Source: JAHEDH01 sp965364515 (GTDB taxonomy: Bacteria; Actinomycetota; Acidimicrobiia; Spongiisociales; ZC4RG35). From it: DNA of 9,373 nt. The notes below the pieces were generated by a model. That model was not told the DNA's origin. It saw nothing but the letters and a program-made list of their open reading frames with translations, and did not search any database. Both the position numbers and the translations under genes were made by a program. The stretch is taken from NCBI GenBank assembly GCA_965364515.1, contig CBDTXZ010000119.1, positions 1 through 9,373 on the forward strand, read 5' to 3'. Positions 1-6,329 of the stretch are shown here, in pieces (within the stretch, counting starts at the first letter, position 1; every line of letters starts with the position of its first letter).

Positions 1-21
1 TTCGGTCGTGTCGTCACCCTC

Positions 22-26
22 GGAGG
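22..26 (+). promoter_or_regulatory. Ribosome binding site of coxS
   Basis: GGAGG lies 5 nt before the ATG at 32. It decides the start over the in-frame GTG at 8 and the ATG at 44. Nothing else can be read in the 31 bases before the gene; a possible end of an upstream gene (TGA at 45-47 in another frame) cannot be judged from so little sequence. Confidence 0.7.
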
Positions 27-31
27 TATGG

Positions 32-532
32 ATGCAGGTTTCCATGACAGTCAACGGGAAGGCGGTCACAGCGGATGTCGAGCCGCGGACCCTTCTGGTC
101 CACTTCATCAGGGAGAATCTCTCGCTGACCGGGACCCACATCGGCTGTGAGACGTCCTATTGCGGTGCCTGCACCGTCGTCGTCGACGGCCGGTCGACGA
201 AGTCCTGCACGATGCTCGCCGTCCAGGCCGACGGCGCAGAGATCACCACGATCGAAGGCCTCGCATCGAACGGCGATCTCCACCCGATCCAGGAAGGATT
301 CTGGGAGCGACACGGCCTCCAGTGCGGATACTGCACACCGGGAATGATCATGTCCGCGGTCGGGCTTCTCGACGAGAACCCGAATCCCTCCGAAGACGAG
401 ATCCGCCATGGGCTCGAAGGCAACCTCTGTCGATGCACCGGCTACCACAACATCGTCAAGGCGGTCGAGTACGCCGCTGCCAAGATGCGCGGCGAAGAGC
501 CCGCGCCGGCGGAGTGGGAGGTGTCGTCATGA
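32..532 (+). CDS. coxS: [2Fe-2S] iron-sulfur subunit of a CoxL-type molybdenum hydroxylase
   Basis: This small subunit carries electrons from the molybdenum centre of CoxL to the FAD of CoxM, in the cytoplasm or at the inner face of the membrane. From the ATG at 32 it is 166 aa, the usual CoxS length. The N-terminal plant-type ferredoxin cluster shows Cys39, Cys44, Cys47 and Cys59 (GCETSYCGAC, then C). The C-terminal helical [2Fe-2S] domain shows QCGYC (Cys98, Cys101) and LCRCTGY (Cys133, Cys135), so all eight ligands are present. I chose ATG 32 because GGAGG lies 5 nt upstream (22-26). A GTG at 8 would add 8 residues, and an ATG at 44 would leave the ribosome site 17 nt away. The TGA overlaps the coxL ATG as ATGA, so the two are probably translationally coupled. 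Identification of the family is very secure; the promoter lies outside the window. Confidence 0.96.
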   Translation: MQVSMTVNGKAVTADVEPRTLLVHFIRENLSLTGTHIGCETSYCGACTVVVDGRSTKSCTMLAVQADGAEITTIEGLASNGDLHPIQEGFWERHGLQCGYCTPGMIMSAVGLLDENPNPSEDEIRHGLEGNLCRCTGYHNIVKAVEYAAAKMRGEEPAPAEWEVSS

Positions 533-2904
533 CCACCACCAGTGCCCTCGGGGGAGCAGTCAAACGCCGCGAAGACCCGGCACTCATCCGTGGCAAGGGC
601 AGGTTCACCGACGACGTCAAGGCCGTGGGCATGCTTCATGCGGCGTTCGTCCGAAGCCCGATCGCCAACGGCACGATCACCCGACTCGACACCGGAACAG
701 CCGAGGGAATGCCCGGCGTCAACGCCGTGTACACGATCGACGACGTTCGACACCTCGGCCCGCTCCTGGCTCAGGTGCCGATCGGCAAACTCCGCCCGCT
801 GCTGGCGGATGGCGTGGTCAAGCACGTCGGCGAAGCGGTTGCGATGGTCGTCGCCGAGTCCCCAACTCAGGCCCGAGACGCTGCCGATGCGGTCGTCGTC
901 GACTACGACGCCAAGCCGGCGATCGTCGATCTCAAGCAGGCCGCAAGCGATGAAGTCAAGATCCACGACGACCTCGAGTCGAATGTCATCCACACGTGGT
1001 CGTACCACGGCTATTGGGACGCACTCGGCCTCGAATCGAAGCAGCCCGAGATCGAGGCTGCGAAGCAGCGAGATGATGTGGTCGTCGTGTCCCAGGAGAT
1101 GGTCAACCAGCGACTTGTGCCGGTGGCGATCGAGCCGCGTTCAGTCGTGGCCGAATGGCACGACGGCTATCGACGCTTCTCGGTCACTTCCTCCTCACAG
1201 GTGCCCCATGCGTTGTCGGGGGCAATCTCGAAGATGTTCGGAATGGCGGCGAATGCGGTCAACGTGGTTGCCCCCGAGGTCGGCGGCGGCTTCGGCGCCA
1301 AGTTGAACGTCTATGCCGACGAGATCCTGGTGTGCTTCGCCTCGAAGGATCTCGATCGTCCAGTCAAGTACACCGAAGGCCGCCGCGAGGCGACCGGTTC
1401 GACGATCCAGGGTCGGGGCTGGGTGGCGACGGCGACGATCGTCGGTACGCACGACGGTGAGATCCTCGGATACGAGCTCGAAGGGCTCGCCGACATGGGG
1501 GCCTACACGCAGAACTTCACGGTGGCGATCCCGCTCCTGGGGCTCTGGGTGGCGTCCGGGCAATACCGTTTCCCGACGCACTTCAACATCGATTGTGTGG
1601 TCACGAACACGATGACCACCGACGCATATCGGGGTGCGGGACGTCCTGAGACGATCTACTACATCGAGCGAATCATCGACATGTACGCCAGAGAGATCGG
1701 GATGGATCCCCTGGAGGTGCGTAGGAAGAACTACTGGCAGCCAGATGAGTTCCCGGCCACGATGGGCTGCGGATTTGCGCTCGACTCCGGCGACTACGGA
1801 GGCTCCGTGGACGCGCTCAAGGAGAAGGCGGGATACGCCGAACTGCGGCAGATGCAGGAAGCCGCTCGTGCCGAGGGCAGGCTCGTGGGGATCGGCGTCT
1901 CCTCCTATGTGGAGGTCTGTGGATTCGGGCCGGCGGTTCTTGCAGAGATCGGCTTCTCGTGGACCAGCTACGGACTGCCGGCCTCGTTCAACGGCTCAGG
2001 GCTGGTGAGAGTCAATCCGGACGGCACGGCGACCGTGATCATCGGGACCGGGCCCTCGGGACAAGGCCACCAGACGTCTTGGGCGCAAATCGTGAGCCAG
2101 GGGCTCGGCATCCCGATCGAACAGATCACCGTTCGCCACGGCGACACCGCCGAGTCGCCGATGGGCATCGGGACCTTCGGGAGCCGCTCGATCGCCGTCG
2201 ATGGATCGGCGACGTTCGAAGCCACGGAGAGGGTGAGAACAAAGGCGGCGACGCTCGCAGCCCACATGCTGGAGGCGTCCGAGGCCGACATCGTCTTCGC
2301 CGACGGGGGAGCGCATGTCGCCGGAAGCCCGGACCAGCGGGTCGAGTGGGCTGCGCTCGCCAAGGCGGCATATCAGGCGCACACTGCGCCGGACGGATGG
2401 GAGTCGGGTCTCGAGGCACAAGTGACATGGAGCCCCGGGAACGCCACCTGGCCGTTCGGAACGCATCTGGCGCTCGTCGAGGTCGACCGGGACACCGGCC
2501 ATGTCTCGATCCTGAAGTACGTGGCCGCGGACGACTGCGGCAACGTGGTGAACCCGATGATCGTCGACGGTCAGGTCCACGGTGGGATCGCTCAGGGAGT
2601 GGGTCAGGCGCTGTTCGAGGACGCGATCTACGACTCGGATGGGAACATGCTGACGACGTCCCTGATGGATTACCCGATTCCGACTGCTGGCGACCTGCCG
2701 ACTTTCGAGCTCACCAGGACGACCACGCCGAGCCCGGTGAACCCGATGGGGGTGAAGGGAATCGGCGAGGCCGGCACGATCGGCTCGGCGCAGACCATCG
2801 TCAACGCCGTCGTCGATGCTCTGGCGCCGCTGGGTGTGAAACACATCGACATGCCGCTCAGGCCGAAACGTGTGTGGCAGGCGATGCAGAGCGCGCAGGG
2901 CTGA
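529..2904 (+). CDS. coxL: Molybdopterin-binding catalytic subunit, form II CoxL / xanthine dehydrogenase family
   Basis: This 791-aa protein is the large subunit that holds the Mo-pterin cofactor and oxidises the substrate by hydroxylation. The N-terminal a/b hammerhead domain (about residues 15-125) is followed by the two cofactor-binding halves. Visible landmarks are Gln224 in SSSQVPH, the GGGFG loop at 252-256, GQGHQT at 511-516, and the catalytic Glu747 in GIGEAGTIGS. The active-site loop reads AYRGAGR at 366-372. Form I CO dehydrogenases have AYxCSFR there, with a Cys that binds copper; here the position is Gly369. Known biology of the family says that the copper-molybdenum CO chemistry needs that Cys, so the enzyme is form II and its substrate is unknown (an aldehyde, a purine or another N-heterocycle are all possible). 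ATG 529 overlaps the coxS stop, with GGGAGG 7 nt upstream (516-521). Length is normal, with no frameshift. Confidence 0.95.
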   Translation: MTTTSALGGAVKRREDPALIRGKGRFTDDVKAVGMLHAAFVRSPIANGTITRLDTGTAEGMPGVNAVYTIDDVRHLGPLLAQVPIGKLRPLLADGVVKHVGEAVAMVVAESPTQARDAADAVVVDYDAKPAIVDLKQAASDEVKIHDDLESNVIHTWSYHGYWDALGLESKQPEIEAAKQRDDVVVVSQEMVNQRLVPVAIEPRSVVAEWHDGYRRFSVTSSSQVPHALSGAISKMFGMAANAVNVVAPEVGGGFGAKLNVYADEILVCFASKDLDRPVKYTEGRREATGSTIQGRGWVATATIVGTHDGEILGYELEGLADMGAYTQNFTVAIPLLGLWVASGQYRFPTHFNIDCVVTNTMTTDAYRGAGRPETIYYIERIIDMYAREIGMDPLEVRRKNYWQPDEFPATMGCGFALDSGDYGGSVDALKEKAGYAELRQMQEAARAEGRLVGIGVSSYVEVCGFGPAVLAEIGFSWTSYGLPASFNGSGLVRVNPDGTATVIIGTGPSGQGHQTSWAQIVSQGLGIPIEQITVRHGDTAESPMGIGTFGSRSIAVDGSATFEATERVRTKAATLAAHMLEASEADIVFADGGAHVAGSPDQRVEWAALAKAAYQAHTAPDGWESGLEAQVTWSPGNATWPFGTHLALVEVDRDTGHVSILKYVAADDCGNVVNPMIVDGQVHGGIAQGVGQALFEDAIYDSDGNMLTTSLMDYPIPTAGDLPTFELTRTTTPSPVNPMGVKGIGEAGTIGSAQTIVNAVVDALAPLGVKHIDMPLRPKRVWQAMQSAQG

Positions 2905-2914
2905 GGAGGAGACC

Positions 2915-3763
2915 ATGTATCCACGACCATTCGAGTACATCGCACCGACCTCGGTCTCCGAAGCCGTCCGTGAGCTCGGCAACGCCGACTTCGCCAAGGT
3001 CATGTCGGGAGGGATGAGCCTCATCCCGATGATGAAGCTCAGGCTCCTGTCTCCCGAGTTGATCGTCGACATCGGCAGGATCGAAGGCCTCGATCAGATC
3101 AGCGACGACGGTGACACCATCACGATCGGGGCGCTCGTCCGACATGACGAGACCGCCAAGTCCGACCTCGTCCCGACTGCGTTGCGTACGGCCGCGGGGT
3201 GGACCGGTGACCGTCAGGTTCGGAGCCGCGGCACCACGTGCGGAGCCGTCGCCCATGCTGACATATCGGCCGACCAACCGAGTGCCGTGCTGGCACTCGG
3301 TGCCACGATGATCGCCGAAGGCCCAAACGGAACGAGGGAGATCGCCGCCGAAGATTGCTTCGTCGACGTGCTCACCTCGGCGCTCGAGCCCGATGAGATC
3401 CTGACCGGGATCCGGATCTCCAAGAACGGCGGGGTCTCCGCCTACGAGAAGTTGGGACGACGAGGTGGTCACACCGACTACGCCGTGGCCGGGGCGTCGG
3501 CTCACGTGTTCATGTCGGACGGACACATCGCCTCTGCGAGAGTCGCGCTCACCGGTGTCGGCACGAAACCGAGTCTGGCACTCGGCGTCATGGAGGCGCT
3601 CGAGGGGAGCGACGGCTCAGAGGCGTCGGTGGCTGAGGCCGCACGACGTGCCACCGAGGGCGTCACGGTTCTCGAGGATCTGTACGGTTCGGTCGATTAC
3701 AAGTCGCACCTCGCCACGGTGATGGTCAAGCGCGCCGTGCTCGCAGCAATCGCCAACGGCTGA
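2915..3763 (+). CDS. coxM: FAD-binding medium subunit of the molybdenum hydroxylase
   Basis: This 282-aa subunit binds FAD and passes electrons on to the respiratory chain or another acceptor; 282 aa is the usual CoxM length. The N-terminal FAD_binding_5 domain has SGGMSLIPMMKLR at residues 31-43, matching the family AGGHSLLP-type loop. A second FAD-contact loop at 107-110 reads TTCG where the commonest form is TIGG, inside RSRGTTCGAVAHAD. The C-terminal CO_deh_flav_C domain (about 175-280) includes KLGRRGGHTDYAV and the typical ALTGVGTKP stretch. The ATG at 2915 has AGGAGG 5 nt upstream, 10 nt after the coxL stop. It is the last gene of the S-L-M unit, followed at once by a strong hairpin. 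The family call is secure; whether the altered FAD loops change chemistry is unknown. Confidence 0.94.
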   Translation: MYPRPFEYIAPTSVSEAVRELGNADFAKVMSGGMSLIPMMKLRLLSPELIVDIGRIEGLDQISDDGDTITIGALVRHDETAKSDLVPTALRTAAGWTGDRQVRSRGTTCGAVAHADISADQPSAVLALGATMIAEGPNGTREIAAEDCFVDVLTSALEPDEILTGIRISKNGGVSAYEKLGRRGGHTDYAVAGASAHVFMSDGHIASARVALTGVGTKPSLALGVMEALEGSDGSEASVAEAARRATEGVTVLEDLYGSVDYKSHLATVMVKRAVLAAIANG

Positions 3764-3776
3764 CGCCGGATCCGTG

Positions 3777-3809
3777 CACGGGAGGGCACCGAATCGGTGC
3801 CCTCCCGTG
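3777..3809 (+). terminator. Strong hairpin, probable terminator of the coxSLM transcript
   Basis: A perfect inverted repeat starts 14 bases after the coxM stop: the left arm CACGGGAGGGCACCG pairs with CGGTGCCCTCCCGTG, a 15-bp stem with an AAT loop. The T-run after it is poor (TCGTGTTT), as is common in high-GC actinobacteria. It sits between coxM and a gene that seems to have its own promoter, which fits termination; an RNA-stabilising 3' end is the alternative. Confidence 0.75.
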
Positions 3810-3834
3810 TCGTGTTTCGAGGGCAAGCGCCTTC

Positions 3835-3840
3835 TAGGCT
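3835..3840 (+). promoter_or_regulatory. Putative -10 box of a leaderless promoter for the rhodanese gene
   Basis: TAGGCT fits the actinobacterial TANNNT -10 consensus and is followed by exactly 6 nt and then the ATG at 3847, so transcription would begin at or next to the start codon. There is no Shine-Dalgarno sequence in front of this gene, which agrees with a leaderless mRNA. No convincing -35 box is visible. Confidence 0.55.
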
Positions 3841-3846
3841 TCTGGG

Positions 3847-4176
3847 ATGCACAGTCACCATGTCGAGGTCCCCAGCGTCACCCCGATCGAAGCCGTTGAC
3901 ATGATCGCCGGAGGCGCAATGCTGATCGACGTGCGCGAACAAGACGAATGGGACACAGAGCGCATCCCCGGCGCGACCTTCCTACCGATGTCGCAGATCA
4001 ACGGCTGGTACAACGACCTTCCAAGAGATCGTTCGGTGATCGTGCAATGCAACTCGGGCAATCGTTCGGCGAACATCGTCAATGCACTCATGAACCAGGC
4101 GGGCTTCGACAACCTGTACAACCTGAGTGGCGGCATCGTGGGCTGGAAGTTCCAGAACCAGCCGATCGAGCGCTGA
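3847..4176 (+). CDS. Single-domain rhodanese (sulfurtransferase-like)
   Basis: This 109-aa protein is one complete rhodanese domain. Rhodaneses carry a sulfur atom as a persulfide on a catalytic cysteine and hand it to an acceptor. The CH2A-type motif LIDVREQDEW (residues 26-35) precedes the active loop CNSGNRS with Cys68, and GGIVGW (95-100) closes the fold as in single-domain family members. There is no signal peptide, so it is cytoplasmic. It lies between the Mo hydroxylase subunits and their maturation genes, behind its own hairpin and putative promoter. Supplying sulfur to the Mo cofactor is an attractive but unproven role; a general sulfur-relay or detoxifying rhodanese is equally compatible. 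The ATG at 3847 is chosen because it precedes the conserved domain and fits the leaderless promoter. Confidence 0.9.
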   Translation: MHSHHVEVPSVTPIEAVDMIAGGAMLIDVREQDEWDTERIPGATFLPMSQINGWYNDLPRDRSVIVQCNSGNRSANIVNALMNQAGFDNLYNLSGGIVGWKFQNQPIER

Positions 4177-4211
4177 CGATGGCCGACTCCCGCCAGTTCG
4201 CGCGCCAGGGC

Positions 4212-4217
4212 TAGGGT
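4212..4217 (+). promoter_or_regulatory. Putative -10 box of a leaderless promoter for the coxD operon
   Basis: TAGGGT is followed by 7 nt and then the GTG start at 4225. This is the same layout as in front of the rhodanese gene, and again there is no ribosome binding site. A GCGCC lies shortly upstream in both cases, though in GC-rich DNA that may be chance. If real, it starts the transcript for the five accessory genes. Confidence 0.55.
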
Positions 4218-4224
4218 TTCGGGT

Positions 4225-5106
4225 GTGATTCCCTCGACCGTCGACGAAGTCCTGGAGGCCTTCGCTTCCCAGAAGTACGTAGCGAGCCGCAGCCTTGCCG
4301 TGACGGTGCATCTCGCGATTCAGATGGGCCGGCCGTTGTTCCTCGAAGGCGAGGCGGGCGTCGGCAAGACCGAGGTCGCCAAGGTGCTCGCTGCGACGAC
4401 CGGGTCGGAGTTGATCAGGCTTCAGTGTTACGAGGGGCTCGACGTCAACCACGCACTGTACGAGTGGGACTACGCCAGGCAGATGCTCGCCATCCGCCTC
4501 ATCGAGGCCCGTGGTGAGGGCTCGCACGCCGGTGCATCGGACATCATGAATCGCGAGCACCTCATCGCCAGACCGTTGCTGAGAGCGATCGAGGAGTCTG
4601 CTGCGGGGCGGCGCCCGGTGCTGCTCATCGACGAGCTCGATCGGGCCGACGAGGAGTTCGAGGCCTACCTCCTCGAACTGCTGTCCGACTTCCAGGTGAC
4701 GATCCCTGAGATCGGCACCATCGCCGCCATCGAGCCTCCCATCGTCGTCATCACATCGAACCGGACGAGGGAGATCCACGACGCGCTGAAACGCCGGTGT
4801 ATCTACCACTGGGTGGACTACCCCGATCCCGAACGCGAGGTCGCCATCGTCAAGGCGAAGGTGCCCGACCTCGACGACCGTCTCGCCCGCCAATTGACGG
4901 AGGCGATGTCCGATCTTCGTTCCCTCGATCTGTTCAAGCCGCCGGGGGTTGCAGAGACGATCGATTGGGCCAACGCCCTGAAAGTGTTGGGAGCATCCCA
5001 GCTCGACCCAGAGGACGTCGAGGACACGCTGGGCGTCGTCCTCAAATACCGCGAGGACGTCGATCTCGTGCTTCGCCGGGGAGTGGAGCAACTGGTCGGC
5101 GAATGA
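4225..5106 (+). CDS. coxD: MoxR-family AAA+ ATPase, CoxD-type chaperone for the Mo active site
   Basis: This 293-aa ATPase belongs to the MoxR group that works with VWA proteins to remodel or mature metalloenzymes. Walker A is GEAGVGKT (42-49, Lys48), Walker B LLIDELDR (133-140, Asp136/Glu137), the sensor 1 Asn179 lies in ITSNRTRE, and likely arginine-finger residues are Arg190/Arg191 in ALKRRC. The C-terminal helical lid has KPPGVAETIDWANAL (238-252), typical of CoxD relatives. In Oligotropha carboxidovorans CoxD acts with CoxE to complete the sulfur and copper part of the CoxL site. Here CoxL lacks the copper Cys, so sulfuration or cofactor insertion is the likelier task. The start is a GTG without a ribosome site, consistent with a leaderless message. 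The stop overlaps the next gene by ATGA. Confidence 0.92.
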   Translation: MIPSTVDEVLEAFASQKYVASRSLAVTVHLAIQMGRPLFLEGEAGVGKTEVAKVLAATTGSELIRLQCYEGLDVNHALYEWDYARQMLAIRLIEARGEGSHAGASDIMNREHLIARPLLRAIEESAAGRRPVLLIDELDRADEEFEAYLLELLSDFQVTIPEIGTIAAIEPPIVVITSNRTREIHDALKRRCIYHWVDYPDPEREVAIVKAKVPDLDDRLARQLTEAMSDLRSLDLFKPPGVAETIDWANALKVLGASQLDPEDVEDTLGVVLKYREDVDLVLRRGVEQLVGE

Positions 5107-6329
5107 GCGCGCCGGTAGCTCGATTCGTTCGACGACAGAGATGGCTCCCGGCGGGCGTCCTCTCGTTGATCGTCGTCTTCGCTCTCGCCGTGGTGGCTGG
5201 AGCGGAGCAACCGGCGCGGCTGATCACCGTGTTCGAGTCGGGGGGCATCAGCGAACGGACGTCGACCGAAATCGCCGGCCTCGGAAGTCCGGTCTACCGA
5301 CAGCACAGTGGAACGCTGCGCATGATGTCCGTGACGCGGGGCGACGAGCCGATCCAGTCGTTCGACGCAGGCATGGGCGTGCCGATGACGGTGGCCGCTT
5401 GGGACCCGGACTCGGCGGGGGCGCTGCTCGGTGGGCGGGTCGCTGCCGGCTTGGCCGGCGACGGTGTGGTGATGTCGAGTCGAAGCGCCGCTCTCAGGGG
5501 AGCCCAGGTCGGAGACTCGGTCAGCCTCGAGGGATGGAACGGAGTGGTACAGGACTTCACCATCGATGCGGTCGTCGAGGATTCCGACCTTCGCTGGGCC
5601 GAGATCGGCATGAACGATCGAGTTGCGGATTCCCTGGGGTTCGAGCGGGTCGGGCTCGTCGCGACCCTCGGGACATCCGAACAGGCTGCGGACCTCCGGA
5701 CGGCACTCACGGATCTGCCGGTCCGCATCACCGGGCCGGGTGAGACGGTGGATCGGACGGATTTCGTGCTCCCGACGGTCCTCGTCAAGGAGCGATTCGG
5801 GGAGTTCAGTTTTCGCCCGGGGCGTGGCGACGACATCGTGATCGATCAGGCTTGGGAGGACGCCAACATCGTCACGGTCGACATGGCTCCGCTCGGACTC
5901 TTCGAGTGTCACCGTCTCGTGGTCCCATACATCCGCTCTGTGATCGGTGATCTTCGAGCGACCGGCCTGATCGCCGAGATCGACCCTGGCGACTTCCAAC
6001 TCGCCGGCGGGTGCTTCAACGCCCGCCTGATTCGGGGCGGCGACAAGGGCTTTGCGCTCTCGCGTCACTCCTGGGGCATTGCCATCGACATCAACCCTTC
6101 GACCAACCGGTATGACGGAGGCGTGACACTGTCCGAGGAGTTCGGGGAGACGTTCCGCGAGTGGGGCTTCTCCTGGGGTGCCGGCTGGCTCCGGCCAGAC
6201 GGTATGCATTTCGAATGGTCCCACCTCGAGGTCCCCGAACATCGCAATTGCTCGGCCTCGACGCTCGAGCCGTCTCCCATCCCCGGGGTGTCCTGGAAAC
6301 TCATCGACCGGACGGGCCCGTGCCGCTGA
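5103..6329 (+). CDS. Membrane-anchored M15-family (D-Ala-D-Ala carboxypeptidase-like) protein
   Basis: This 408-aa protein has a basic N-terminus (RFVRRQR), then a hydrophobic segment at about 15-34 acting as a membrane anchor or signal peptide, so the rest is probably outside the cell membrane. The C-terminal part (about 245-385) matches VanY-like peptidase M15: SRHSWGIAID gives zinc ligands His322 and Asp329, and DGMHFEW gives His369, with Glu371 close by. M15 enzymes cut peptidoglycan peptides. The middle (about 40-225) is not a peptidase. It has a VGDSVSL...FTIDAVVED pattern resembling the periplasmic core of MacB/FtsX-type ABC permeases, but without their membrane helices. The gene overlaps coxD by 4 nt and coxE by 10 nt, so it is embedded in the maturation operon, where no such gene is expected. 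All zinc ligands are present, so it could be active. The M15 call is firm; the link to the Mo enzyme is unknown. Confidence 0.82.
   Translation: MSAPVARFVRRQRWLPAGVLSLIVVFALAVVAGAEQPARLITVFESGGISERTSTEIAGLGSPVYRQHSGTLRMMSVTRGDEPIQSFDAGMGVPMTVAAWDPDSAGALLGGRVAAGLAGDGVVMSSRSAALRGAQVGDSVSLEGWNGVVQDFTIDAVVEDSDLRWAEIGMNDRVADSLGFERVGLVATLGTSEQAADLRTALTDLPVRITGPGETVDRTDFVLPTVLVKERFGEFSFRPGRGDDIVIDQAWEDANIVTVDMAPLGLFECHRLVVPYIRSVIGDLRATGLIAEIDPGDFQLAGGCFNARLIRGGDKGFALSRHSWGIAIDINPSTNRYDGGVTLSEEFGETFREWGFSWGAGWLRPDGMHFEWSHLEVPEHRNCSASTLEPSPIPGVSWKLIDRTGPCR

Noticed and set aside
3..47. End of an upstream gene overlapping coxS (TGA at 45-47, making ATGA with the ATG at 44).
   Set aside because: Only 14 codons are visible and they carry no recognisable sequence, and the coxS start at 32 has the better ribosome site.
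529..2904. Calling CoxL a genuine (form I) CO dehydrogenase.
   Set aside because: The loop is AYRGAGR, without the copper-binding Cys, and gene order is S-L-M.
1959..3017. Alternative + frame of 352 codons across the end of coxL and start of coxM.
   Set aside because: Arg/Gly-rich low-complexity translation without motifs, covering two genes with intact catalytic and cofactor motifs in their own frames.
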